Assembly: GCA_001774505.1 (NCBI GenBank)
Contig: MFAF01000081.1
Location: 1-7,728 of the forward strand
DNA from: Candidatus Coatesbacteria bacterium RBG_13_66_14
GTDB taxonomy: Bacteria; RBG-13-66-14
DNA: 7,728 nucleotides
Direction: 5' to 3'
A program made the position numbers and the translations under genes. The notes under the pieces are model-generated. The model was not told the origin of the DNA, did not search any database, and saw only the letters and a program-made list of their open reading frames with translations. This document shows positions 1 through 5,507 of this stretch, piece after piece; the stretch's first letter is position 1; the number at the start of each line of letters is the position of its first letter.

Positions 1-850
1 TGACCGCCAGGTGGTATATCTCCTGCTTGGGAATCCCCAGGATGGCCGAGATGACCTTCGAGGCGTTGTTGGGACTCAACTCGAAGTTCTGGATGCAGAT
101 GCGCAGCGCCCGCTCGACCCGGTCCGAGGGCACGTTGTCCATCACGAAGCGGTTGTCCTCGGAGTCGGCCGCCCGGTCCACGACCAGGACGAACTCGCCC
201 CGGGTGCGGTCCTCGTCCAGCTCGAGGTTGACCTCCTCCGCCGTCCCCCGCAGCACCTCTTCGTTGATCTTCGTCATCTCCCGGCAGATGACGACCTCAC
301 GGTCCGGCATCTCCGAGGCGATGTCCTTGAGGATGCGCTTGATGCGGTGCGGGCTGGCGTAAACCACGACGGGCATTTCCAGGCATTTCAGGCGCTGGAT
401 GCGCGCCAGGCGCTCCTGGGGCTTGCGCGGCAGGTAACCCTCGAAGATGAAGCTCGAGCTCGAGAAGCCGCTGGTCGCCAGGGCGGTGATGGCGGCGTTC
501 GGCCCCGGTATTGGGACGACGTCTATGTGGTTGTCCACGCAGAGCCGTACCAGCGCGGAACCGGGATCGGAGATGGCCGGCATCCCGGAATCGGAGACGT
601 AGGCGATGGAAAGCCCCTGGTTGAAGAGCTCGACCAGTTCCCGGCCCACGGCGTAGGTGATGTGCTGATCGCAGCGCAGAAGGCGCTTCTTGTTGATCTT
701 GTAGTGCGCGAGGAGCTTGCGGGTCTGGCGGGTGTCCTCGCAGGCGATGACGTCCACGACCTTGAGGGTCTCAACGGCCCGCGCGGTTATGTCGTCGAGG
801 TTGCCGATGGGGGTGCCGACGAGGTATAGACAACCCTTCTTTTTAGCCAT
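1..850 (-). CDS. rsmI: 16S rRNA (cytidine1402-2'-O)-methyltransferase RsmI, C-terminus cut by window edge
   Basis: RsmI uses S-adenosylmethionine to methylate the ribose 2'-OH of C1402 in 16S rRNA, at the ribosomal P site; it is cytoplasmic. The reverse strand reads openly from an ATG at 850 to the window edge, giving 283 codons; the E. coli protein has about 286, so only a few residues are missing. Family motifs in order: VGTPIGNLDDIT (11-22), CEDTR (37-41), SDSGMPAISDPGS (86-98), PGPNAA (115-120), GYLPRK (138-143) and a late CREMTK segment. A C-terminal helical domain ends in GIPKQEIYHLA, as in RsmI. GGGAGAGA just upstream of the ATG serves as ribosome binding site. Oddities: the usual SDAGTP reads SDSGMP, and the HNE segment common in the family is replaced by residues around QHITYAVG (62-69). 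The assignment is firm because these motifs separate RsmI from CobA-type tetrapyrrole methylases. The left neighbour is out of view. Confidence 0.95.
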   Translation of the reverse strand, partial: MAKKKGCLYLVGTPIGNLDDITARAVETLKVVDVIACEDTRQTRKLLAHYKINKKRLLRCDQHITYAVGRELVELFNQGLSIAYVSDSGMPAISDPGSALVRLCVDNHIDVVPIPGPNAAITALATSGFSSSSFIFEGYLPRKPQERLARIQRLKCLEMPVVVYASPHRIKRILKDIASEMPDREVVICREMTKINEEVLRGTAEEVNLELDEDRTRGEFVLVVDRAADSEDNRFVMDNVPSDRVERALRICIQNFELSPNNASKVISAILGIPKQEIYHLAV

Positions 851-886
851 CCGTCTCTCCCGGGTATCTTCTCAGAAACTCGCCAT

Positions 887-915
887 AGTGTAGCACCAGC
901 GCGAATTCAATGCAA
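887..915 (-). promoter_or_regulatory. Extended -10 sigma70-type promoter for rsmI
   Basis: Read on the minus strand, TTGCAT (910-915) is followed after exactly 17 bases by TACACT (887-892). A TG dinucleotide one base before the -10 (TGC, 893-895) makes it an extended -10. The start site would fall near 880, giving a leader of about 30 bases before the rsmI ATG at 850. The -35 matches consensus at 3 of 6 positions and the -10 at 4 of 6, so the call rests on spacing, the extended TG and position. Confidence 0.5.
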
Positions 916-995
916 GGGGGACGGTTCAACTCCGGGCTCAAATATGTTATCCTCCACCCCGTGAAACGAAGCCCAACGCCCGCCGGGGGAAACCC

Positions 996-1898
996 GTGCA
1001 AAACGAAGCGAAGCGAGTTATGCCCCAGCAAAACGCTCCCATCACACTCGTCGCCCTGACCGTCCTTTTAATCTGTGGTTGCCTGTCTCGGCAGAGCGAT
1101 CACATCTACTTCGCCTCCGACCGGGACGGCGTGGGGAACAACCTTTTCGCCGTCAACACCGCGGGGGGCGAGCTCAAACAGCTTACCCGGGACCTCAAAC
1201 CAGACTGGGACCCGTACCCGGCCCTCTCCCCGGACGGGAAGAGGCTGGTCTTCGTCTCGCGCCACCAGGACGCCAACCTCGAGGTGTACGTGATGGACTC
1301 GACCGGCGGCGAACCGGCGCGTCTGACCTTCACCCCCGAGGACGAGGACCGCCCCGTCTTCACCCCGGACGGCCGCATCTCGTTCGACTCCGAGCGCACC
1401 GGCGACTGGGAGCTGTGGGTGATGGACGCCGACGGCGGGAATCCCGCCCGGCTCACCGACTCGCCGGGCATAGACGAGGGCTCCTCCTGGAGCCCGGACG
1501 GGAAGCTCGTCGCCTTCGCCAGCGAGCGCGGCGGCCGCTTCGGCATCTACCTGGCCGGCCCCGATGGTTCCGACGCGCGACAGCTCTATGGCGGCGTATC
1601 ATTCAGCTGCAACGACCCGGCCTGGTCCCCGGACGGCAAGCTCGTAGCCTTTTCGAGCGACGAGCGGGGCACCTACGACATCTACACCATCGCCCTGGAC
1701 GGCTCGAAACCGATCCGCCTGACCGACGGCGAAGGCCGCGGCCAGGAGCGTTACCCCTGCTGGAGCGCGGACGGTGAATGGCTCGTCTATGCGGGCCTGG
1801 AGTCCGGCGACTGGGAAATTTTTGCGATGAAAGCCGACGGCTCCGAGGACAAGCAGCTAACCAACAACAGCGCCTACGACAGCCTCCCCGCCTGGTAG
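996..1898 (+). CDS. TolB-like six-bladed beta-propeller (PD40) lipoprotein
   Basis: This is a 300-residue predicted exported lipoprotein made almost wholly of WD40-like PD40 repeats as in TolB. The GTG start is chosen because GGGGGA lies about five bases upstream and because it supplies the basic n-region (MQNEAKR) that the internal ATG at 1020 would lose. A hydrophobic stretch (ITLVALTVLLI) runs to ICGC, a plausible lipobox with Cys29 lipidated, although Cys at -2 is unusual. Six repeats follow, five carrying a [SF-T]-[PA]-DG turn (LSPDGK, FTPDGR, WSPDGK, WSPDGK, WSADGE) and most ending in a DG..(A/I)RLT type edge. The last residues (AYDSLPAW) resemble the opening strand missing from repeat 1, so they probably close the ring. 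TolB's N-terminal D1 domain is absent, and no Pal or Tol genes are adjacent, so this is not true TolB. Such propellers usually bind proteins or peptides at the envelope; the ligand is unknown. I see no convincing promoter for this gene. Confidence 0.85.
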   Translation: MQNEAKRVMPQQNAPITLVALTVLLICGCLSRQSDHIYFASDRDGVGNNLFAVNTAGGELKQLTRDLKPDWDPYPALSPDGKRLVFVSRHQDANLEVYVMDSTGGEPARLTFTPEDEDRPVFTPDGRISFDSERTGDWELWVMDADGGNPARLTDSPGIDEGSSWSPDGKLVAFASERGGRFGIYLAGPDGSDARQLYGGVSFSCNDPAWSPDGKLVAFSSDERGTYDIYTIALDGSKPIRLTDGEGRGQERYPCWSADGEWLVYAGLESGDWEIFAMKADGSEDKQLTNNSAYDSLPAW

Positions 1899-1909
1899 GT
1901 TTAACCTAC
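1895..1909. repeat. Perfect 15-base palindrome overlapping the stop codon
   Basis: GTAGGTT and AACCTAC are exact reverse complements separated by one T. The TAG stop of the propeller gene (1896-1898) lies within the left arm. The core GGTTTAACC (1898-1906) recurs at 4154-4162, also just before a tandem repeat array. The loop is too small for the full stem, and no T-run follows, so I do not call it a terminator. Confidence 0.6.
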
Positions 1910-1962
1910 GGCTCAGCCTACAGCCCAACCTATGGCTCGGCCTACGGCGTAGCCTGCGTTGC
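1903..1962. repeat. Five imperfect 12-base tandem units
   Basis: Five consecutive 12-base units begin at 1903, 1915, 1927, 1939 and 1951. Their shared core is (A/G)(A/G)CCTA(C/T)(G/A)GC followed by two variable bases; the last unit is the most degenerate (CCTGCGTTGC). The array starts inside the palindrome at the end of the propeller gene and stops three bases before the promoter -35 box. It lies outside the coding frame. The unit is too short for a CRISPR, and there are no spacers. Confidence 0.65.
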
Positions 1963-1964
1963 CC

Positions 1965-1993
1965 TTGACTTGCCGGCGGGAGGGGGGTAAACT
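1965..1993 (+). promoter_or_regulatory. Sigma70-type promoter for the EF-G-like gene
   Basis: TTGACT (1965-1970, 5 of 6 to consensus) and TAAACT (1988-1993, 4 of 6) are separated by exactly 17 bases. Transcription would begin near 2000 and leave a leader of about 84 bases. That leader contains a CCCC/GGGG stem-loop possibility (2000-2015) and the perfect palindrome at 2045-2066. The propeller gene ends 67 bases upstream, so the EF-G-like gene probably has its own transcript. Confidence 0.65.
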
Positions 1994-2044
1994 CAGCGAC
2001 CCCTTGATTCTGGGGGGCTTAGCATATTAGACCCTTCAGTAGAA

Positions 2045-2066
2045 ACAAGGGGTTTAAACCCCTTGT
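2045..2066. repeat. Perfect 22-bp palindrome ahead of the EF-G-like ribosome binding site
   Basis: The left half ACAAGGGGTTT is followed immediately by its exact reverse complement. As RNA it would form an 8-bp stem (ACAAGGGG/CCCCUUGU) with a UUUAAA loop, followed by CUUU. The stem ends five bases before the AAAGGA ribosome binding site (2071-2076) and 17 bases before the ATG at 2084. Its left part extends to GAAACAAGGGGTTTAA (2042-2057), repeated exactly at 4145-4160 beyond the same gene. It could act in cis as a leader hairpin, or be a dispersed repeat; the sequence does not decide between these. Confidence 0.8.
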
Positions 2067-2083
2067 CTTTAAAGGATTGATAA

Positions 2084-4126
2084 ATGGCCGACCTGCGTAA
2101 CGTAGTCCTCATATCACACTCGGGCGTGGGCAAGACCACGCTGGCCGAAAGCATGAGCTTCGACGCCGGCGCCTCGAAGCGCCGGGGAAGCGTGGGCGAG
2201 GGCAACACCACGAGCGACTTCGACGACGAGGAAATTGCGCGCCACTTCAGCATCAGCGCCTCCCTCCTGCGGCTCAAAACTTCGGGGAAGGTACTTAATC
2301 TCATAGACACCCCGGGCACGCTGGATTTTTCCGGTGAGGTCGTGGGCGGCGTTTATGCCGCGGATGCAGCAATAGCCCTCGTATCCGCCGTGGCGGGCGT
2401 GGAGACCGGCACCGTCCGCTGCTGGGACATCGCCTCGACCAGGGGCCTGCCCCGCGCGCTCTTCATCAACCGGATGGACCGCGAGAACGCCAACTTCAAC
2501 AAGGCGGTGGAGACCTGCCAGACCGCCTTCGGCAAGACTTGCGTCCCGGTACAATTGCCCATCGGCGCCCACACGTCCTTCAAGGGCCTGGTGGACCTGA
2601 TTGCCAACAAGGCTTACGTTTACGCCGCCGACGGCTCGGATAAGTGCGAGGTCACCGAGATTCCCGCGGAGCTCGCGGACGGCGCGGCCCAGGCGCGGGA
2701 GAAGCTCATTGACGCGGTGGCCGCCGCCGACGACGCCCTCATCGAGAAGTACCTCGACCAGGGCACCCTCTCCGCCGCCGAGCTGCACGGGGGGCTGGCC
2801 AAGGCCTTCCTCGGGGGAGCCATCCACCCCATCTTCGTGGGGGCCGCCGAGTTGGGTATCGGCAGCCGGCCCCTTCTGGACGCCATCGCGGACTACTTCC
2901 CCGCGCCCGGCCAGGTTCCGCCGCCCAGGGCGCTCGCGGGCGACGAGGAGAAGGCGCTGCCCGAGGGTACGCTCGCCGCCTTAATCTTCAAAACGACCGT
3001 TGATCCCTTCGCCGGCAAGTTATCCCTGGCGCGCGTGTTCCGGGGCACCCTCTCCGGCGAGGCCTTCAACGTCAACCGGGGCAAAAACGAGCGCTGCTCG
3101 AACCTCTTCAACGTCCACGGCTCGAGCCAGGAAAGCATCACGGAGCTCACCGAGGGAGATATCGGCGCCATCGCCAAGCTCGAGCTCGCCCTCACCGGCG
3201 ACACCCTGGCGAAGTCGGGGGCGCCCCGTTTCGCGCCGCTCCCCCTGCCGCACCCCTTGATGAAGCGCTCCGTCTTCCCCGCCTCCAAGGGCGACGAGGA
3301 CAAGATGTCCACCGGCCTCTCGCGCCTGCAGGAGGAGGACCCCACCCTGCACTCGACCCGCAACGACCAGACCAAGGAGATGATCCTGGCCGGCCTGGGC
3401 GACCAGCACCTGCAGGTCGCAGTCGCCAGGCTGCAGAAGAAGTACGGCGTGAACGTCGAGCTCAAGATCCCCCGCATCGCCTACCTGGAAACGATAACCC
3501 GGAAGGCCGAGGGCCACGGCCGCCACAAGAAGCAGACCGGCGGACGCGGCCAGTTCGGCGACTGCCAGATCGAATTTTGGCCGCTGGAACGGGGGAAGGG
3601 TGTGGTGTTCGAGGACGCCATCGTGGGCGGCGTCATCCCCAACAAATTCATCCCCGCCGTGGAAAAGGGGCTCAACGAGGCCTACGCCAACGGCTACCTC
3701 TGCGGCTGCCCCATCGTGGACGTACACGCCAAGCTCTACTACGGCAGCTACCACAGTGTGGACTCCTCGGAGATGGCCTTCAAGGTCGCCGCGAGCCTGG
3801 CCTTCAAGGACGCCATGACCAAGGCCGCTCCCGTGGTCCTCGAACCGATAATGCGCGTGGAGGTCTTCGTCCCCGACGAGTTCATGGGCGACATCGCCGG
3901 GGATATCAGCTCCAAGCGGGGGAAGATTCTGGGCATGGAGCCGCGCGGCAAGCTGCAGGTGGTCAGGGCCCTGGTCCCCGAGGGCGAGCTTTCCAACTAC
4001 TCCACCGAGCTGCGCAGCATGACCGGCGGCCAGGGCACTTACTCCCTGGAGTTCAACGGATACGAGCAGGCCCCGGGCGAAATCCAGCAGAGAATCGTCG
4101 AGGAGCACAAGCGGGAGAAGGAGTAG
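2084..4126 (+). CDS. Elongation factor G-like translational GTPase (EF-G2 type)
   Basis: This 680-residue protein has the full EF-G domain order: G domain (about 1-285), domain II (about 290-370), domain III, domain IV (about 470-600) and domain V. The start is fixed by AAAGGA seven bases before the ATG. GTPase motifs are SHSGVGKTT (11-19), DTPG (75-78) and NRMD (129-132, usually NKMD). The KRRGSVGEGNTTSDF segment (32-46) is typical of the EF-G-like paralogues, such as Thermus EF-G-2, rather than canonical FusA. The switch I RGITI motif reads RHFSI (53-57). The catalytic His of DTPGHVDF is Thr79 (DTPGTLDF). Domain IV is well conserved, with TGGRGQFG near 485-492 and GSYHSVDSSE (554-563), the loop region that enters the decoding site in EF-G. 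It probably binds GTP and the ribosome; whether it translocates is uncertain, because family members range from active factors to auxiliary ones. No ribosomal protein or tuf genes adjoin it, which also suggests a paralogue. It has its own promoter and terminator. Confidence 0.9.
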   Translation: MADLRNVVLISHSGVGKTTLAESMSFDAGASKRRGSVGEGNTTSDFDDEEIARHFSISASLLRLKTSGKVLNLIDTPGTLDFSGEVVGGVYAADAAIALVSAVAGVETGTVRCWDIASTRGLPRALFINRMDRENANFNKAVETCQTAFGKTCVPVQLPIGAHTSFKGLVDLIANKAYVYAADGSDKCEVTEIPAELADGAAQAREKLIDAVAAADDALIEKYLDQGTLSAAELHGGLAKAFLGGAIHPIFVGAAELGIGSRPLLDAIADYFPAPGQVPPPRALAGDEEKALPEGTLAALIFKTTVDPFAGKLSLARVFRGTLSGEAFNVNRGKNERCSNLFNVHGSSQESITELTEGDIGAIAKLELALTGDTLAKSGAPRFAPLPLPHPLMKRSVFPASKGDEDKMSTGLSRLQEEDPTLHSTRNDQTKEMILAGLGDQHLQVAVARLQKKYGVNVELKIPRIAYLETITRKAEGHGRHKKQTGGRGQFGDCQIEFWPLERGKGVVFEDAIVGGVIPNKFIPAVEKGLNEAYANGYLCGCPIVDVHAKLYYGSYHSVDSSEMAFKVAASLAFKDAMTKAAPVVLEPIMRVEVFVPDEFMGDIAGDISSKRGKILGMEPRGKLQVVRALVPEGELSNYSTELRSMTGGQGTYSLEFNGYEQAPGEIQQRIVEEHKREKE

Positions 4127-4148
4127 CGAACCTTCCTTTCGGTTGAAA

Positions 4149-4235
4149 CAAGGGGTTTAACCGAGCGAACCGAGCGAACCGAGCGAAGCGAGCTACGCCC
4201 CCGGCGAACCGAGCTATGCGAAGCAAAACTCCTTG
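4149..4235. repeat. Intergenic element with inverted ends enclosing 9-base repeats
   Basis: CAAGGGGTTT (4149-4158) and AAACTCCTTG (4226-4235) are inverted repeats with one mismatch, which becomes a G-U pair in RNA, so a 10-bp stem is possible. Inside, CCGAGCGAA occurs three times in tandem (4161-4187), then GCGAGCTAC (4188-4196) and decayed units (CCGGCGAA, CCGAGCTAT, GCGAAGCAA) to 4226. It begins 22 bases after the EF-G-like stop codon and has no coding potential. The ends match the palindrome at 2045-2066 almost exactly. No transposase is present; it could be a MITE-like or REP-like element. Confidence 0.7.
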
Positions 4236-4259
4236 CCCTATCCAGGGACGGGTATTCGC

Positions 4260-4289
4260 GGGAACCGGCCATCCGGTTCCCCTTTTTTT
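4260..4289 (+). terminator. Intrinsic terminator of the EF-G-like transcript
   Basis: GGGAACCGG (4260-4268) pairs perfectly with CCGGTTCCC (4273-4281) around a four-base CCAT loop, and is followed by C and seven Ts. This is a textbook rho-independent terminator on the plus strand. It closes the EF-G-like unit and insulates it from the promoter just downstream. Confidence 0.93.
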
Positions 4290-4301
4290 AACGCCCGACC
4301 G

Positions 4302-4331
4302 TTACAACCCTCCGCTCCGATGGGATATAAT
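4302..4331 (+). promoter_or_regulatory. Promoter for the haem-lipoprotein/kinase/peptidase cluster
   Basis: A perfect TATAAT (4326-4331) lies 13 bases after the terminator T-run. The best -35 is weak: TTACAA (4302-4307) at 18 bases, or GTTACA (4301-4306) at 19, so an activator or another feature may help. The start site would be near 4338, leaving about 44 bases before the ATG at 4382 but only about eight before the ATG at 4346, which supports 4382. Confidence 0.6.
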
Positions 4332-4381
4332 GGGATCGGAAAGGGATGACTGCGCCCGGTGGGACAACCCGGAGGGGTGAG

Positions 4382-5425
4382 ATGCGGATCAGACGCTTTT
4401 TAACCGCTGCATGCGCGGCGACACTGGCGCTCCTGGCGGCCTGCGAGGAGCCGGCGAACGTCCCCGAACCGACTTTCCCACAGGACGCCTGGTTCGCCCT
4501 CGCCCTGACCGACGATTCCTGGGAGAGCCACGACACGGCCGCGCTGGTGAGGTTGGACTTCGGGGGCACGGTCAGGGAAAACGTGGTGGCGCCCAAGCAG
4601 GTGGACACCCCGCCGGTGCTGGATGGGCGGGACAACGAACGGGCCTGGGACCACGCCGACGCGACGACCCTCCTCCTCGAGCCCGCCAACGGGGGCACCG
4701 GCATAGCCGCCGTGAGCGTGAAGTGCGTCTACACAGAGGCGGAGATATTTTTCTTCCTCGGCTGGCAGGACCCCTCCGGCACCGGCAGCGACATCCCGTG
4801 CCGCTGGAAGTACGCCGGGGGCGAGTGGTACAACCGGTTCGACGAAGACGGCCAGCCCGATGCTGACGGTGAGCTCATCGCCGAGGACATGCTGGCCTTC
4901 CTCTGGCCCAATCCCGACGCCTACCCCGGCTTCGACCAACAGGGTTGCGCCGCCACCTGCCACGCGGAAGGGGACGGTTACGGCCACGGAACTCCGAGCG
5001 GGACTTACATTGACGGCTGGGTCTGGGGAGCCGGCCGCACCAATCCCCGGGAACAGGTGAGCGACGGCTGGCTGGTCTTCGTCGGCTGGGGCTTTGACGT
5101 AGGAAAGGCGCCCTTCCTCGCCAACCGCCCCGGCGACGGCACCGTCCCCTGGACACCGCTCTACCAGCACACCGACGATCCCAACGCCAACGCCCACTAT
5201 CTCTTCGAGGAGGAGGCGGTCCCCTTCCGACCCGAGGGCTGGCTCGGGGGGAACACGGTGCCCGGGTATGTTCTACAGATTTCGGACGGGTCCCGGGCCG
5301 ACGTGCGGGGGTGCGGCGTGTACAGCGCCGGCTGCTGGTCCGTCGAGCTGGGGAGACCCCTCCTGACCGAGGACGCGCTGGACTTTCAGTTCCTGTGGCC
5401 CGAGGTGCAGGGCGACGGGGAATGA
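4382..5425 (+). CDS. Ethylbenzene-dehydrogenase-like (EB_dh) haem-type lipoprotein
   Basis: This 347-residue predicted lipoprotein carries MRIRRF, a hydrophobic stretch and the lipobox LAAC, so Cys21 is the likely lipidated residue. The ATG at 4382 follows GGAGGGG at good spacing; the in-frame ATG at 4346 would place 12 extra residues before the signal peptide. The body resembles the EB_dh family, which includes the haem-binding gamma subunit of ethylbenzene dehydrogenase and related cytochromes. The evidence is PPVLDGRDNERAWDHA (77-92), VKCVYTEAEIFFFLGWQDPS (113-132), EDMLAFLWP (168-176), GWVWGAGRTNP (212-222) and CWSVELGRPL near the C-terminus. GCAATCHAEG (188-197) contains a CX3CH motif, one residue longer than the normal c-type haem site, so covalent haem is possible but unproven. 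The usual WHWK segment reads WVWG, losing a His. The likely role is periplasmic electron transfer or redox sensing. It leads a probable operon with the kinase 82 bases downstream. The family call is good, the function uncertain. Confidence 0.75.
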   Translation: MRIRRFLTAACAATLALLAACEEPANVPEPTFPQDAWFALALTDDSWESHDTAALVRLDFGGTVRENVVAPKQVDTPPVLDGRDNERAWDHADATTLLLEPANGGTGIAAVSVKCVYTEAEIFFFLGWQDPSGTGSDIPCRWKYAGGEWYNRFDEDGQPDADGELIAEDMLAFLWPNPDAYPGFDQQGCAATCHAEGDGYGHGTPSGTYIDGWVWGAGRTNPREQVSDGWLVFVGWGFDVGKAPFLANRPGDGTVPWTPLYQHTDDPNANAHYLFEEEAVPFRPEGWLGGNTVPGYVLQISDGSRADVRGCGVYSAGCWSVELGRPLLTEDALDFQFLWPEVQGDGE

Positions 5426-5507
5426 CCCCGTCCGTGAGCGCGGCGGATGAACCCCGGGGCGTCCACGCGAGGTAACAGTTCCTCTACCCCGACCGGACAC
5501 GCAGCGG

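Noticed and set aside
925..948. Possible plus-strand promoter TTCAAC/TATGTT for the propeller gene
   Set aside because: The spacing is only 12 bases and both boxes match poorly.
1020..1022. ATG as an alternative start of the propeller lipoprotein
   Set aside because: It would remove the basic residues of the signal peptide n-region and has no clear ribosome binding site, although the repeat match at 1007-1026 keeps some doubt.
2045..2070. Palindrome plus CTTT as a rho-independent terminator
   Set aside because: The T-run is only three bases after a C, and it lies between a promoter and its gene; attenuation is possible but not supported enough to call.
3020..4108. Long open frame of 362 codons on the minus strand inside the EF-G-like gene
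   Set aside because: It is antisense to a clear EF-G-like protein; high GC third positions leave long open antisense frames. Its translation shows no recognisable domain and no ribosome binding site was found.
4161..4226. 9-base repeats considered as a CRISPR array or iteron origin
   Set aside because: Units are adjacent without spacers and too short for CRISPR. There is no replication initiator gene, AT-rich region or DnaA box nearby to support an origin.
4346..4381. Upstream in-frame ATG as the start of the EB_dh-like lipoprotein
   Set aside because: It would put 12 residues ahead of a normal lipoprotein signal peptide and leave a leader of only about eight bases; the ATG at 4382 has GGAGGGG at good spacing.
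4400..5197. Minus-strand open frame of 265 codons within the lipoprotein gene
   Set aside because: It is antisense to a gene with a lipobox, a ribosome binding site and family motifs; the translation is rich in Gly, Val and Ala with no domain.
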